Of a stretch of 64,000 nucleotides of DNA, positions 30,841 through 39,799 are shown piece by piece; position 1 is the stretch's first letter, and each line of letters opens with the position of its first letter. Origin of the DNA: Massilia horti. GTDB taxonomy: Bacteria > Pseudomonadota > Gammaproteobacteria > Burkholderiales > Burkholderiaceae_D. A program made the translations under genes and the position numbers. The stretch spans positions 1-64,000 of the forward strand of contig NZ_SPUM01000029.1 in the NCBI RefSeq assembly GCF_004614195.1, read 5' to 3'. Under the pieces are notes generated by a model, which saw nothing but the letters and a program-made list of their open reading frames with translations, made no database searches and had not been told where the DNA came from.

Positions 30841-31932
30841 TTAGTCAAACACAGGTGTTTCCACGCCAAGGATCTTATGCAACTTGGGTGAGGTGGTCGT
30901 GTACTGCATGTGAATCTTCTTGTCAGGGAAGATGTACGGCGCGGCGCCGAAGGCGGCCAGCGCGGCTTCGTGGAAGCCCGACAGGATCAGCTTTTTCTTG
31001 CCCGGATAGGTGTTGATGTCACCCACGGCAAAGATGCCCGGTACGTTGGTTTCGAACTTCTCGGTGTCCACGACCTTGAGCTGGCGCTTTTCGATGTCCA
31101 GGCCCCACTCGGCGATCGGGCCGAGCTTGGGCGACAGGCCGAAGAATACCAGCAGCATGTCCAGCGGCACGCGGCGGGTCACGCCATCGGCGCCGGTGAC
31201 CTTCACCTCGCTCAGCTTGCCGTCGCGCTCGTCGAAACCGGTGACCTGGCCGGTGATCAGCTGCATCTCGTACTCGTCGCACAGCTGCTTCATCTTGGCG
31301 ACCGAGGCCGGGGCGGCGCGGAAGTCCTCGCGGCGGTGCACCAGCACCACCGACTCGGCCTTGCCGACGAAGTTCAGGGTCCAGTCGAGCGCGGAGTCGC
31401 CGCCGCCGCAGATGACCAGGTTCTTGCCTTCGAACAGGGCAGGGTCCTTGACGCGGTAGAACAGCTGGCTGTTGTCGAACTTGTCGATGCCGTCGACCTT
31501 GATGGTGCGCGCCTGGAACGAGCCGACGCCGGCTGCGATGAAGATGGTCTTGGTGATGAAGCGGGTGCCGGCCGAGGTTTCGACATTGAAACGGCCGTCT
31601 TCGCGGCGCTGCACGGTCGTCACTTCCTGACCCAGGTGGAAGGTCGGATCGAACGGTTCGATCTGCTTGAGCAGGTTGTCGGTCAGTTCCTGGCCGGTGC
31701 ACACTGGCACGGCCGGGATGTCGTAAATCGGCTTGTCCGGATACAGTTCCACGCACTGGCCGCCGACGGCCGGCAGCGAATCGATCACGTGGGCCTTGAT
31801 TTCAAGCAGGCCGAGCTCAAACACCTGGAACAGGCCAACCGGGCCTGCGCCGATGATCACGGCGTCGGCATCGATGGCGCCGGCAAACGAACTGTTGGGA
31901 GCGAGGCTGCCCGCTTCGTGGCTGATTGTCAT
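30841..31932 (-). CDS. Ferredoxin/flavodoxin-NADP reductase (thioredoxin reductase-like type)
   Basis: A 363-residue flavoprotein with the FAD motif [17 protein letters not shown] near residue 25, the NADP motif [16 protein letters not shown] near residue 170, and a second FAD segment [17 protein letters not shown]. It lacks the redox CxxC of thioredoxin reductases, which marks the ferredoxin-NADP reductase branch (YumC type). It passes electrons between NADPH and ferredoxin. The 7Fe ferredoxin gene lies 126 bases upstream on the same strand and is a natural partner. Confidence 0.92.
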   Translation of the reverse strand: MTISHEAGSLAPNSSFAGAIDADAVIIGAGPVGLFQVFELGLLEIKAHVIDSLPAVGGQCVELYPDKPIYDIPAVPVCTGQELTDNLLKQIEPFDPTFHLGQEVTTVQRREDGRFNVETSAGTRFITKTIFIAAGVGSFQARTIKVDGIDKFDNSQLFYRVKDPALFEGKNLVICGGGDSALDWTLNFVGKAESVVLVHRREDFRAAPASVAKMKQLCDEYEMQLITGQVTGFDERDGKLSEVKVTGADGVTRRVPLDMLLVFFGLSPKLGPIAEWGLDIEKRQLKVVDTEKFETNVPGIFAVGDINTYPGKKKLILSGFHEAALAAFGAAPYIFPDKKIHMQYTTTSPKLHKILGVETPVFD

Positions 31933-32058
31933 GCTTACTTCCTGTTGATTTTGAATGAGGGGCGCCGGGCCTGCGGTGACGCGATGGCGCCTAGTGTGCC
32001 ATGGATGGCAGGAGGCCGACGCGCTGCCCCCGCCAGGTGAGAGCAGCTGTTGGGCTGG

Positions 32059-32382
32059 TCAGCGAACCAGCTGGTCGATCTTGTTCTTGACGTCTTTCCA
32101 CTCGTCCGCGTCGGGCAGGGCCGGCTTGGTTTTGGTGATCGACGGCCAGGCGCGCGCCAGTTCGACGTTGATCTTGATGAACTGTTGCTGGTCGGATGGC
32201 ACGTCCTCTTCCGCATAGATCGCATTTACCGGGCATTCGGCCACGCAGACGGCGCAGTCGATGCACTCGTCAGGGTCGATCGCGAGGAAATTCGGGCCTT
32301 CCCGGAAACAATCTACCGGGCATACATCAACGCAGTCGGTATAACGACAACGGATGCACGATTCGGTGACAACGTGGGTCAT
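32059..32382 (-). CDS. fdxA: Seven-iron ferredoxin FdxA
   Basis: A 107-residue ferredoxin with the FdxA pattern: cysteines in [18 protein letters not shown] for the [3Fe-4S] and [4Fe-4S] clusters, then [15 protein letters not shown], and a long C-terminal helix ([17 protein letters not shown]). It is an electron carrier in the cytoplasm. The ATG at 32382 gives the conserved [10 protein letters not shown] start; the frame upstream is not conserved. It is likely cotranscribed with the reductase gene downstream. Confidence 0.96.
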   Translation of the reverse strand: MTHVVTESCIRCRYTDCVDVCPVDCFREGPNFLAIDPDECIDCAVCVAECPVNAIYAEEDVPSDQQQFIKINVELARAWPSITKTKPALPDADEWKDVKNKIDQLVR

Positions 32383-32555
32383 AACAGTCCTATCTATGGT
32401 GGAGGTGCCGCGACGTCGGCGTTTGATTGATGTTCGCCAAACGTGGCAAAGCACTGTATTTTAGGGCAATTCAGCCTTTCCGACAAATTAGGCTTATACA
32501 CAATAAACATAAGCAAATGTCCCTTGTCGCGTCAGTGTATTAACCAGAATGCAAC

Positions 32556-32579
32556 ACAAAACACCGCGATCACGCGGTG
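32556..32579 (-). terminator. Terminator overlapping the emfourin-like gene end
   Basis: Arms CACCGCG and CGCGGTG around an ATCA loop that contains the stop codon; on the minus strand a GTTTTGTGTT tail follows. Confidence 0.6.
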
Positions 32580-32851
32580 CGGCGCAGGTATTCGATCAGG
32601 GATTGCCATTCGGTGGCGGCGGCCGCATGGTCTTCGGTCACGCGCAGGGTGCGCTTGCGCGGGCCGTCGTCGACGGTGATTTCCCAGCGTGGAATGTCGG
32701 CCCCGATGCTGCAGGGCGGGGTGGCGTCGAAAAAGTCTAGCTTGCGCAGCAAGTCCTCGACCGATTTGCCGTCCGCGCGGCATGTGGTGTCGAGCTCGTA
32801 GCATTCAGTGCGGCCGGCAAAACCGCCGCTGGCTTTTGCGGTGATTTTCAT
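32570..32851 (-). CDS. Emfourin-like protease inhibitor
   Basis: A 93-residue protein matching the layout of emfourin, the protein inhibitor encoded beside the M4 protease protealysin in Serratia. It opens with a strand ending SGGFAGRTECYELDT, then has a short helix LLRKLDFFDATP and a strand pair RWEITVDDGPRKRTLRVTED. It should act in the cytoplasm to block the metallopeptidase encoded next door. A GGAGGA site lies three bases before the ATG. The gene follows the protease on the same strand after a 143-base gap holding a small repeat. Confidence 0.8.
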   Translation of the reverse strand: MKITAKASGGFAGRTECYELDTTCRADGKSVEDLLRKLDFFDATPPCSIGADIPRWEITVDDGPRKRTLRVTEDHAAAATEWQSLIEYLRRTA

Positions 32852-32907
32852 GATTCCTCCGCGTACCAGATTGTTATTGCGTTTAATTTCGAAGCGTCAG
32901 CTTCAAA

Positions 32908-32940
32908 ACGCCATTCCCGGGCGAGCCCGGGAACGACGGT
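32908..32940. repeat. Short GC-rich inverted repeat (CCCGGG type)
   Basis: The palindrome ATTCCCGGGCGAGCCCGGGAA is followed by CGACGG, between the inhibitor and protease genes. It belongs to the same loose family as the element at 35345-35415 (GTTCCCG...CGGGAACGAC). Confidence 0.65.
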
Positions 32941-32994
32941 GTTGCGCCTGCCATTAAAAACATGGCGGCGGGAGCGGTGCTTTTAATGTAATGC

Positions 32995-34452
32995 TTAACG
33001 CGTTGCACCAGAGCCTGAATCCGGCTCCTCCTGGCCCGCCGGCCCGTTGCGCCCGTGCTCGGCGCACCAGCGCGCCAGCGCCTGCGCTTCGCCATCGAGT
33101 ACGCGTTCGATATCGTAATACTCGGCCAAGTTCATCGTCCCGCAGCAGGCCCGGCGGTCCTGCACGGCGCCCGGCGCGTCCTTGACCAGGGCCGCAAGCC
33201 TCATCCGCGGCTCGTGGTCCTCGGTGAGTGGCACCGGCGACTCGACCACCTCGCGCTGCGCGAACCGGTTGCGGATGAAGTTGGCGTAATCGGCCGGCTT
33301 GCCGTCTTCAAGCACGATGCGCAGCATTTCATTGACCACGTCGGCAAAGGTCGCGGCGATGTCCGGCGCCGCGATCAGCGCGCGCAGCACCAGAGAGCGC
33401 AGATAGGCGCCGACCCGGTGCAGCACCAACGCGTCGTCCTCCAGCGCGGGATTGCGTTCGTACGCGAACATGTCTGCCAGGATATCGTACACGGCCCCGG
33501 TGAAGACCTGCGAGATCGCGTGCACTTCCGTGCCGGCGTCCGACAAGGTAACGTTGTTGTCGGCATTACGCAGGCCGTTCGAGTTGCCAAGCGCCAGGCC
33601 GAACTGTTCGGCTATGTCGGAGAGAAAGGTCTTGTCGTGCAGGCGCGCCTTGGTCTGGGCGATGACCGCCTCGCACTGGTCGAGCTGGGACAGCGCCAGG
33701 AAGATCGCGGTCAGGTCGCCGAACGACTCGTGCAGGCCGCCGGTCTGGGGCGGATTGTCGGCCTGCAGCCATTGCGGCTTGAGGCCGTCGAGCACCGCGT
33801 GCCCGGTTTCGTGCGAGACGATGTCGAACGAGCGGCAGGTGTAGATGCGGTTGGTCTGGCCGTTGGGCACGAAATCGCCGAACTTCAGGCAGTTTTGCGA
33901 GCGGCTGTAAAAGGCGTTCATGACGTTCGGCAGACCGTACGGGAACACCTGCAGCGGCGAGGTGTCTACGCTGCTATTCCACTGCCAGGGCAGCGGCATG
34001 TCGGCGTCGGCACAGGAGAGCGCGCGCTGGTACATGGTGAGCGTCTGGCGTACCACGGCGAAAGTGTGCACCGCGTCGAACTGCGGCGTGTCCGGCATGG
34101 TGACGAAGTCGCCGAACGCGTTCGGAGCCACCGGATCAATGCCGTCGCCCGAGACGATGCGCGCGTCGCGCGGGCCGGCCAGCACGATGCCCGGCAGGAA
34201 AACCTTGCGGATGCCGAGTTCGGTCACCGACGGGTCCTGCTTCCACATCAGCACCCGGGCCCCGAAGGCGTAGGGCAGCGGCACCCCGGGCGTGGGAGAG
34301 TCGTTGCTGGCGCGCGGCGCGCCCGGCTCGTCCAGCAGCTGGGCGGCCTTGCGGTGCTGGCGGTAGGGGGCGCTCGGGGTGGGGACAAAGCTGACCGGCG
34401 ACTGTTCGCGCTCGTCCGGCGCGTCGTCCGCCACTAGGGCTCGTGATTCCAT
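32995..34452 (-). CDS. M4-like zinc metallopeptidase
   Basis: A 485-residue peptidase of the thermolysin-like clan. The zinc site is HETGH at about residues 214-218, with the third ligand glutamate in GGLHESFGD (about E242). A candidate transition-state histidine is in VHAISQVFTGAVYD (about H311), matching the thermolysin VHINSGI region. There is no signal peptide, so it is probably cytoplasmic or released by an unusual route, as reported for protealysin-like enzymes. The N-terminal 60 residues are proline-rich and may be a precursor segment. A strong GGAGGAG site precedes the ATG. The adjacent emfourin-like gene is the likely inhibitor. Confidence 0.82.
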   Translation of the reverse strand: MESRALVADDAPDEREQSPVSFVPTPSAPYRQHRKAAQLLDEPGAPRASNDSPTPGVPLPYAFGARVLMWKQDPSVTELGIRKVFLPGIVLAGPRDARIVSGDGIDPVAPNAFGDFVTMPDTPQFDAVHTFAVVRQTLTMYQRALSCADADMPLPWQWNSSVDTSPLQVFPYGLPNVMNAFYSRSQNCLKFGDFVPNGQTNRIYTCRSFDIVSHETGHAVLDGLKPQWLQADNPPQTGGLHESFGDLTAIFLALSQLDQCEAVIAQTKARLHDKTFLSDIAEQFGLALGNSNGLRNADNNVTLSDAGTEVHAISQVFTGAVYDILADMFAYERNPALEDDALVLHRVGAYLRSLVLRALIAAPDIAATFADVVNEMLRIVLEDGKPADYANFIRNRFAQREVVESPVPLTEDHEPRMRLAALVKDAPGAVQDRRACCGTMNLAEYYDIERVLDGEAQALARWCAEHGRNGPAGQEEPDSGSGATR

Positions 34453-34631
34453 GGTGACTCCTCCTTGTGCGATGGCTCAGCGGGAATGGTCACCTGTGCG
34501 GTAAATCAGGCATTGAGGAATATCAATTGATCCTGATCTAAGAGGGAGAATGCAAGGGAGGCTGGCGAACTCCGCAGTCAAATGGCATCATTGCAGGTTT
34601 TGTATTTCTGCCTCAGGAAGGAAGCGCCGCA

Positions 34632-34910
34632 ATGGCTGACATTCGTATCGTCCAGCACCACAACCTGCCTCCGGAGGCGGCGCGCGCCGCGGCCTGCCAG
34701 GTGGCCGACAGGATGGCCGCCGAATATGGATTGGCGTGCCGCTGGTCTGGCGACGTGCTGCGCTTCGAGCGCAGCGGCGTGCACGGGTCGTTGACGCTGG
34801 ATGGCTCGCACGCGGCGATGCACATCCAGCTCGGTTTTCCGATGAGCGCTTTCGCCGCGGCCATCAAGGCCAAGGTGGCGGAAAGCATGAAGAAGGTGTT
34901 TGGGGCTTGA
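34632..34910 (+). CDS. Polyhydroxyalkanoic acid system family protein
   Basis: A 92-residue protein matching the small PHA-granule-region family: MADIRIVQHHNLPPEAARAA, a strand pair (CRWSGDVLRFERSGVHGSL), and a C-terminal helix pattern (KAKVAESMKKVFGA). Family members occur near PHA synthesis genes, but their molecular role is unclear. It is convergent with the ACBP gene, with only one base between the stops. AGGAAGG precedes the ATG. Confidence 0.85.
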   Translation: MADIRIVQHHNLPPEAARAAACQVADRMAAEYGLACRWSGDVLRFERSGVHGSLTLDGSHAAMHIQLGFPMSAFAAAIKAKVAESMKKVFGA

Positions 34911-34911
34911 A

Positions 34912-35166
34912 TCAGCCCTTCAGGTCCGCGATCAGGTCGATGTACTGTTGCATCGCGTCTTCCTGCGCGGTGCCCTTCAGGCTCTCCCAGGCGTCAAACT
35001 TGGCGCGGCCGATCATGTCGCTGAAGCCGGGACGTTCGCCGCTGACGTCGCCGTTCGACGCCTGCTTGAACAGGGCGTAGATCTTAAGCAAGGTCATGTT
35101 GTCTGGGCGCTCGGGCAAGGTCTTGGATTCAAGCTGCGCCTGGATGAACTGGTCCTGCAAACTCAT
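34912..35166 (-). CDS. Acyl-CoA-binding protein
   Basis: An 84-residue ACBP, the full family length. It has the acyl-CoA-binding segments LLKIYALFKQASNGDVSGER and FDAWESLKGTAQEDAMQQYI, with the conserved tyrosines and lysines. It buffers long-chain acyl-CoA esters in the cytoplasm. It is convergent with the PHA system gene. Confidence 0.95.
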   Translation of the reverse strand: MSLQDQFIQAQLESKTLPERPDNMTLLKIYALFKQASNGDVSGERPGFSDMIGRAKFDAWESLKGTAQEDAMQQYIDLIADLKG

Positions 35167-35344
35167 TGCTGCTCCTGGTTGGGGTTACTCGATTGCGTAG
35201 ACGTTGCCGGGAAGAACAAGGCCCGCGCATCTTAGCGCACCACGCCGTTGAAACATGGAGTTTGGCAATGACTTTAGAGGAAATGCTCGGAAGTGGGGAG
35301 GGAGGGCACTGTGATCACAGCGCCTCGGGCGAAACCATTGTTAG

Positions 35345-35415
35345 CACGTCGTTCCCGCCATAGGCCGCGTGCTACCGCGGCTCAGTATGGGTTCCCGCCT
35401 CCGCGGGAACGACGT
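35345..35415. repeat. Inverted repeat of the CGTTCCCGC / GCGGGAACG type
   Basis: Outer arms CACGTCGTTCCCGCC and a closing GCGGGAACGACGTG enclose a centre with a second GTTCCCGC arm. It lies between the ACBP gene and the lipoprotein gene. Confidence 0.7.
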
Positions 35416-35438
35416 GGTGATGCTTACTTGTCCTTCTG

Positions 35439-35642
35439 TTATTTATCCTTCTCGTCGCTGCTGCGGAACGGCGCACTCGCGACGCTGACCACGCCCTTGC
35501 CGACCGCAACGCCCGCGCCCACCGCGGTGGTTGCGACCGTCACGCCGGCGCCGACCACCGCCCCGCCGACCGCCATGGCGGTGCAGCCGGACAGCGCCGC
35601 CAGCAGCGCGGCTGCCAACAGCATCCGGACAGGCGCGCGCAT
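35439..35642 (-). CDS. Small glycine-rich lipoprotein
   Basis: A 67-residue protein with a lipoprotein signal: basic start MRAPVRM, hydrophobic stretch, and lipobox LSGC at about residues 17-20. The mature part is a glycine/valine/alanine-rich segment of the membrane-inserting type (VGGAVVGAGVTVATTAVGAG) with a charged end. Function unknown. Its start lies two bases after the stop of the FKBP isomerase gene upstream, so the two are likely cotranscribed. Confidence 0.75.
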   Translation of the reverse strand: MRAPVRMLLAAALLAALSGCTAMAVGGAVVGAGVTVATTAVGAGVAVGKGVVSVASAPFRSSDEKDK

Positions 35643-35644
35643 GA

Positions 35645-36001
35645 TCAGACCGCCAGCAGTTCGACGTCGAAAATCAGGGTCGCGTTCGGCGGAATCACGC
35701 CGCCGGCGCCGCGCGCGCCGTAGCCCAGGTCGCTCGGAATGACCAGGCGGCGCGTGCCACCCACCTTCATGCCCTGCACCCCTTCGTCCCAGCCGCGGAT
35801 CACATGACCAGCGCCGAGCGGGAACTCGAACGGGTCGTTGCGGTCCTTACTTGAGTCGAACTTGGCGCCCTGCGTGCCATCGTCATTGCGCAGCCAGCCG
35901 GTGTAGTGCACGGTGACGTACTGGCCGGCTTTCGCTTCAGCGCCGCTGCCGACGACGGTGTCTTCGTACTGCAGGCCGGAATTGGTGGTGGTGATGGACA
36001 T
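35645..36001 (-). CDS. FKBP-type peptidyl-prolyl cis-trans isomerase
   Basis: A 118-residue single-domain FKBP. It has VTVHYTGWL, FDSSKDRNDPFEFPLGAG, VIRGWDEGVQGMKVGGTRRL and YGARGAGGVIPPNATLIFDV, the standard active-site landmarks. It has no signal peptide, so it acts in the cytoplasm. The ATG at 36001 has AAGGAAAA before it; the longer frame adds 14 residues without family match. Confidence 0.95.
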   Translation of the reverse strand: MSITTTNSGLQYEDTVVGSGAEAKAGQYVTVHYTGWLRNDDGTQGAKFDSSKDRNDPFEFPLGAGHVIRGWDEGVQGMKVGGTRRLVIPSDLGYGARGAGGVIPPNATLIFDVELLAV

Positions 36002-36175
36002 GATTTTCCTTGAATATCGGGTGAAGCGCCGATTGTAGTGCATGGGCTGTCAAAGCGCTATTGACGGTCTTTCCACTGTGTTGTGAAGGCGAAGCAAATC
36101 TGAGGTGGGGCAGAGTTGGATACGACGATTTCCACGTAGAATAGGTGTTTTCTGTCCTCGGGCGAGTCCCCTTCC

Positions 36176-37144
36176 ATGCTGCGCAGTTTTCGTAAGCTTT
36201 TTCTCTCCGGTGCCTGCCTGATGGCGGCCGTTCCGGTGGTCCACGCCAACGTTGTCGTGGTGCTCAATTCGCGTGATGCGACCGTCCAATTGCTCGACCA
36301 GTCCACGGGTGCCGACAATGGCACTTTCGCGGTCGGCAAGGAGCCGCACCACCTGATGGCCACCCCCGACAACAAGTCGTTGATCGTGGCCAGTTCGGTC
36401 GGCAACGAATTGATCTTCCTCGATCCGGTCACCGGCAAGATCCAGCGCAAGCTGACGGACGTGCTCGACCCGTACCAGATCGGGTTTTCGCCGGACCAGA
36501 AATGGTTCGTCTCGGCCTCGCTGCGGCTGGACCGGGTCGACCTCTACAAGTACGAAGGCGGCAACCTGAATTTGACGCGCCGCATCCCGCTGGCGCGCAT
36601 GCCGAGCCACATCGCGTTCAATGCCGAGAGCACGCTCGCATTCATCACCCAGCAGGGCAGCGACCAGGTCAGCGCGATCGACCTGGCGAGCGGCGCGGTC
36701 AAGTGGACGATCCCGGTGGGCAAGCTGCCGGCCGGCATCATGATGACCTCGGATAACAAGTACCTCCTGGTCGGAATCATGGGCAGCAACTACGTCGAGG
36801 TGATCGACTGGCGTACTCACCAGAGCGTCAAGCGCATCAAGGCCGGCGAAGGCGCGCACAACTTCCGCCTGGCCGGCGACAAGCGCTACGTGTTCGTCTC
36901 GAACCGGGTGCAGAACTCGATCAACATCATCGACACCCAGACGCTGGAAAACGTGGGTATGATCCCGGTGCCGGGCGGTCCGGATTGCATGGAGCTGACC
37001 GCCGACGGCAAGACCCTGTGGGCCACGCTGCGCTGGATTAAAAAGGTCGCCGTGATCGACGTCCCGAGCCGCAAGGTGATCAAGATGATCCCGGTCGGCC
37101 GCTCGCCGCACGGGGTATTTTTCGCCAACGCCGCGCCGAGGTAA
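36176..37144 (+). CDS. Exported YVTN-type beta-propeller protein
   Basis: A 322-residue protein with a signal peptide (LFLSGACLMAAVPVVHA, cleavage near residue 24) followed by about six or seven repeated blades of the YVTN/surface-layer type (for example NKSLIVASSVGNELIFLDP and KRYVFVSNRVQNSINIIDT). It is probably periplasmic, as a binding or scaffold protein. It starts a run of four genes with no spacing: the deacetylase starts three bases later, then ATGA and TGATG overlaps follow. Confidence 0.85.
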   Translation: MLRSFRKLFLSGACLMAAVPVVHANVVVVLNSRDATVQLLDQSTGADNGTFAVGKEPHHLMATPDNKSLIVASSVGNELIFLDPVTGKIQRKLTDVLDPYQIGFSPDQKWFVSASLRLDRVDLYKYEGGNLNLTRRIPLARMPSHIAFNAESTLAFITQQGSDQVSAIDLASGAVKWTIPVGKLPAGIMMTSDNKYLLVGIMGSNYVEVIDWRTHQSVKRIKAGEGAHNFRLAGDKRYVFVSNRVQNSINIIDTQTLENVGMIPVPGGPDCMELTADGKTLWATLRWIKKVAVIDVPSRKVIKMIPVGRSPHGVFFANAAPR

Positions 37145-37146
37145 GC

Positions 37147-37935
37147 ATGGCATTGCCCGGTGCGCGCGCCTGCGCGGGGCTGGTTTTGGCGGCATCGATG
37201 GCGGTCGCGCAGGCCGCCGCGCCGCAGGCTTGCCGCGGCACGATCTACCTCACTTTCGATACCGGCAGCCAGTCCCAGGCCGAGCTCATCGCCAACACGC
37301 TGAACAAACATCACGTCAAGGCCACCTTCTTTCTCGCTAATGAAAAGACGGTGCGCGGCGACTGGTCGCTCGACCCGTCCTGGGCCGGCTACTGGAAGGC
37401 GCGGGTGGCGGAAGGCCACGCCTTCGGCAGCCACACCTTCGACCACGTGTACTGGCAGCGCGACCTGCCCAAGGGCGCGATGGTGGTCAAGCCGCAGTTT
37501 GGCGAGCACGCCGGGCAGAAGCTGACCTGGAGCGCGGGACAGTACTGCGACGAACTGCGCCGGGTCGACACGCGCTTTGCCGAGCTTACCGGGCACCACC
37601 TCGATCCGTTGTTCCGCGCGCCCGGCGGGCATACCTCGCCCAACCTGCTGGCGGCGGCCAAGTCCTGCGGCTATGCGCATGTCGGCTGGGCCAAGGCCGG
37701 CTTTTCCGGCGACGAGACTTCGAGCGAGGTCTATCCGAACGCGGTACTGCTCAAGCGCGCGCTCGACAACCTGAAGGACGGCGACATTTTCATGGCGCAC
37801 ATGGGCATCTGGTCGCGCAAAGACCCGTGGGCACCAAGCGTTCTGGAACCGCTGATCACCGGTCTCCAGCAAAAAGGCTTTTGTTTCGCTACACTGCGTG
37901 AGCATCCGGATTACTCATCAACCGCAGCAAAATGA
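37147..37935 (+). CDS. Exported polysaccharide deacetylase family protein
   Basis: A 262-residue protein with a signal peptide and a NodB-type domain. Motif 1 is LTFDTGSQSQ, motif 2 is GSHTFDH (both metal histidines present), and motif 3 is FRAPGGHTSP. In motif 1 the second aspartate of the usual TFDDG, a metal ligand, is replaced by threonine, so activity or metal binding may be altered. It would remove acetyl groups from an envelope polysaccharide. The start is three bases after the beta-propeller gene, and its end overlaps the next gene by four bases. Confidence 0.85.
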   Translation: MALPGARACAGLVLAASMAVAQAAAPQACRGTIYLTFDTGSQSQAELIANTLNKHHVKATFFLANEKTVRGDWSLDPSWAGYWKARVAEGHAFGSHTFDHVYWQRDLPKGAMVVKPQFGEHAGQKLTWSAGQYCDELRRVDTRFAELTGHHLDPLFRAPGGHTSPNLLAAAKSCGYAHVGWAKAGFSGDETSSEVYPNAVLLKRALDNLKDGDIFMAHMGIWSRKDPWAPSVLEPLITGLQQKGFCFATLREHPDYSSTAAK

Positions 37936-38924
37936 TGCAGCACTTTATTGACTGGTTCAGCTGGGCCCAGGGATGGCTGTTCGAATCGCTGGTCGAGCCG
38001 TTCCTGTATCACGCCGGCTTGGGCGAATACATCGAGGACGCGTTCGAAGGCGTCGAGTGGTTCCTCACCGGCGTGTGCGAACTGGCCGCGCTCTACCTGG
38101 TCCTGCGCCCGCTCGAGGCGCTGATCCCCGCGCAGAAGCTGGGGAACAGGTACGCGCGCCTGAACGACTTCATTTACACCGTGATCCACCGCCTGGGCCT
38201 GTTCTCGGTCGCGGTGTTTTTCACGCTCGATCCGCTGCTTGACCGCGTGGCCGGCTTGCTGCGGTTGGAGGGCGTGCACCCGTTTAACCTGGAGTCGCTG
38301 CTGCCCGGGATGAGCCCGCTCGCCAGCTTCGTGCTGTACCTGGTGGTGCTCGACTTTTTCGAATACTGGTTCCACCGCGGACAGCACCAGTTCAACTGGT
38401 GGTGGGGACTGCACAGCCTGCACCACAGCCAGCGCGACATGAACCTGTGGAGCGACAACCGCAACCACCTGCTCGACGACCTGCTGCGCGACATCTACAT
38501 GGCCGCGATCGCACTGGCGATCGGCGTGGCGCCGGCGCAGTACGTGCTGCTGGTGTCGGTCTCGCGCGCGCTGCAAAGCCTGCAGCACGCGAACGTGCGG
38601 CTGCACTTCGGCTGGTTCGAACGGCTGCTGGTGTCGCCGCGCTTTCACCGCCGCCACCATGCGATCGGCGTCGGGCACGAATCGGCGGGCAAGGGCACGC
38701 TGGGTGGCTGCAATTTCGGCGTGCTGCTGCCGGTCTGGGACATCCTGTTCCGCACCGCCAGCTTCGCCCCCGGCTTTCCCGAGACCGGAGTGCGCGACCA
38801 GCTGGAGCGGGTGGACGCCGGGGGCAACACGGTGCCCGGGCGCGACTACGGACGCGGGTTCTGGCGCCAGCAGTGGCTGGGCCTCACGCGGATGATCGAA
38901 TTCGCAGGCCGGAAGCCAAGCTGA
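37932..38924 (+). CDS. Sterol desaturase / fatty acid hydroxylase family protein
   Basis: A 330-residue membrane protein with the histidine-box di-iron signature of this superfamily: HRGQHQ, HSLHHS and a C-terminal FHRRHH set. About four hydrophobic segments frame the catalytic region (LASFVLYLVVLDFFEYWFH). Such enzymes hydroxylate or desaturate lipids, using O2. The bacterial substrate is not known. It is translationally coupled to genes on both sides. Confidence 0.88.
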   Translation: MMQHFIDWFSWAQGWLFESLVEPFLYHAGLGEYIEDAFEGVEWFLTGVCELAALYLVLRPLEALIPAQKLGNRYARLNDFIYTVIHRLGLFSVAVFFTLDPLLDRVAGLLRLEGVHPFNLESLLPGMSPLASFVLYLVVLDFFEYWFHRGQHQFNWWWGLHSLHHSQRDMNLWSDNRNHLLDDLLRDIYMAAIALAIGVAPAQYVLLVSVSRALQSLQHANVRLHFGWFERLLVSPRFHRRHHAIGVGHESAGKGTLGGCNFGVLLPVWDILFRTASFAPGFPETGVRDQLERVDAGGNTVPGRDYGRGFWRQQWLGLTRMIEFAGRKPS

Positions 38925-39745
38925 TGAACGGCGTGTTCCAGGCCTACGGGCGCGCGCTGCGCTCCCAGTTTTCAAGCCGGATGCTGCTCCTGCCGATCGT
39001 GCCGCTGCTCTTGTCGGTGGCCTTGTGGGGCGGCCTCTTGTGGCTGTGGCTGCAGCCGCTGCTCGACTGGCTGCAGGCCGTGTTCACTGAACATGGCGCG
39101 GTCAGCTCAAACATCCTGTACGCGCTTGGCCTTGGCATGCTCAAGGCGCTGGCGGTGCCGCTGGCGGCGATCCTGCTGCTGGTGCCTTTGATGATCGTGA
39201 CCTCGCTGCTGTTCATGGGCGTGGCCGCCATGCCGGCGATCGCGCGCCACGTCGGGCAGCGCCAGTTCCCTGATCTCGAGCAGAAGCACGGCGGCAGCAT
39301 GCTCGGCAGCCTGGGCGTGGGTTTTTCAAGCATCCTCGTGTTCGTGCTGCTATGGCTGGTGACGCTGCCGCTGTATGCGTTTGCGCCGCTGGCGGTGCTG
39401 GCACAGGCGCTGCTGCTGGGCTGGCTGACCGCGCGCGTGATGAGCTACGACGCGCTGGCCGAGTATGCGAGCGCAGAAGAGCGGCGCGCTTTGGCGCGCG
39501 ATCACCGCTGGCGCCTGCTGGCGATCGGCACCGTGTCGGGACTTGCCGGTGCGCTGCCCGGCATCGTCTGGGTGGGCGGCGCGCTGGTCTCAATCCTGCT
39601 GTTCCCGGTGCTGGCGGTGCTGTCGATCTGGCTGTACCTCGTCATCTTCATCTTTACCGGCCTGTGGTTCCAGTACTACTGCCTGCAGGCGCTCGACAGC
39701 CAAAGGCGTGACCAGGCAAGGATTGAACCCATGATGCAGCGCTGA
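38924..39745 (+). CDS. EI24 domain membrane protein (CysZ-like)
   Basis: A 273-residue integral membrane protein with the EI24/CysZ layout: an opening amphipathic stretch FQAYGRALRSQFSSRMLLLP, then about six hydrophobic segments and a middle loop with the pattern YDALAEYASAEERRAL. CysZ transports sulfate, but many relatives are uncharacterised, so no substrate is claimed. The ATG overlaps the desaturase stop (TGATG). The much longer open frame upstream is a shadow of that gene. Confidence 0.82.
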   Translation: MNGVFQAYGRALRSQFSSRMLLLPIVPLLLSVALWGGLLWLWLQPLLDWLQAVFTEHGAVSSNILYALGLGMLKALAVPLAAILLLVPLMIVTSLLFMGVAAMPAIARHVGQRQFPDLEQKHGGSMLGSLGVGFSSILVFVLLWLVTLPLYAFAPLAVLAQALLLGWLTARVMSYDALAEYASAEERRALARDHRWRLLAIGTVSGLAGALPGIVWVGGALVSILLFPVLAVLSIWLYLVIFIFTGLWFQYYCLQALDSQRRDQARIEPMMQR

Positions 39746-39799
39746 TGGTCTGTTTGAAAACGTGGCAAACTGGCTCCTCCATTGAACGGTAAAAGAGCC

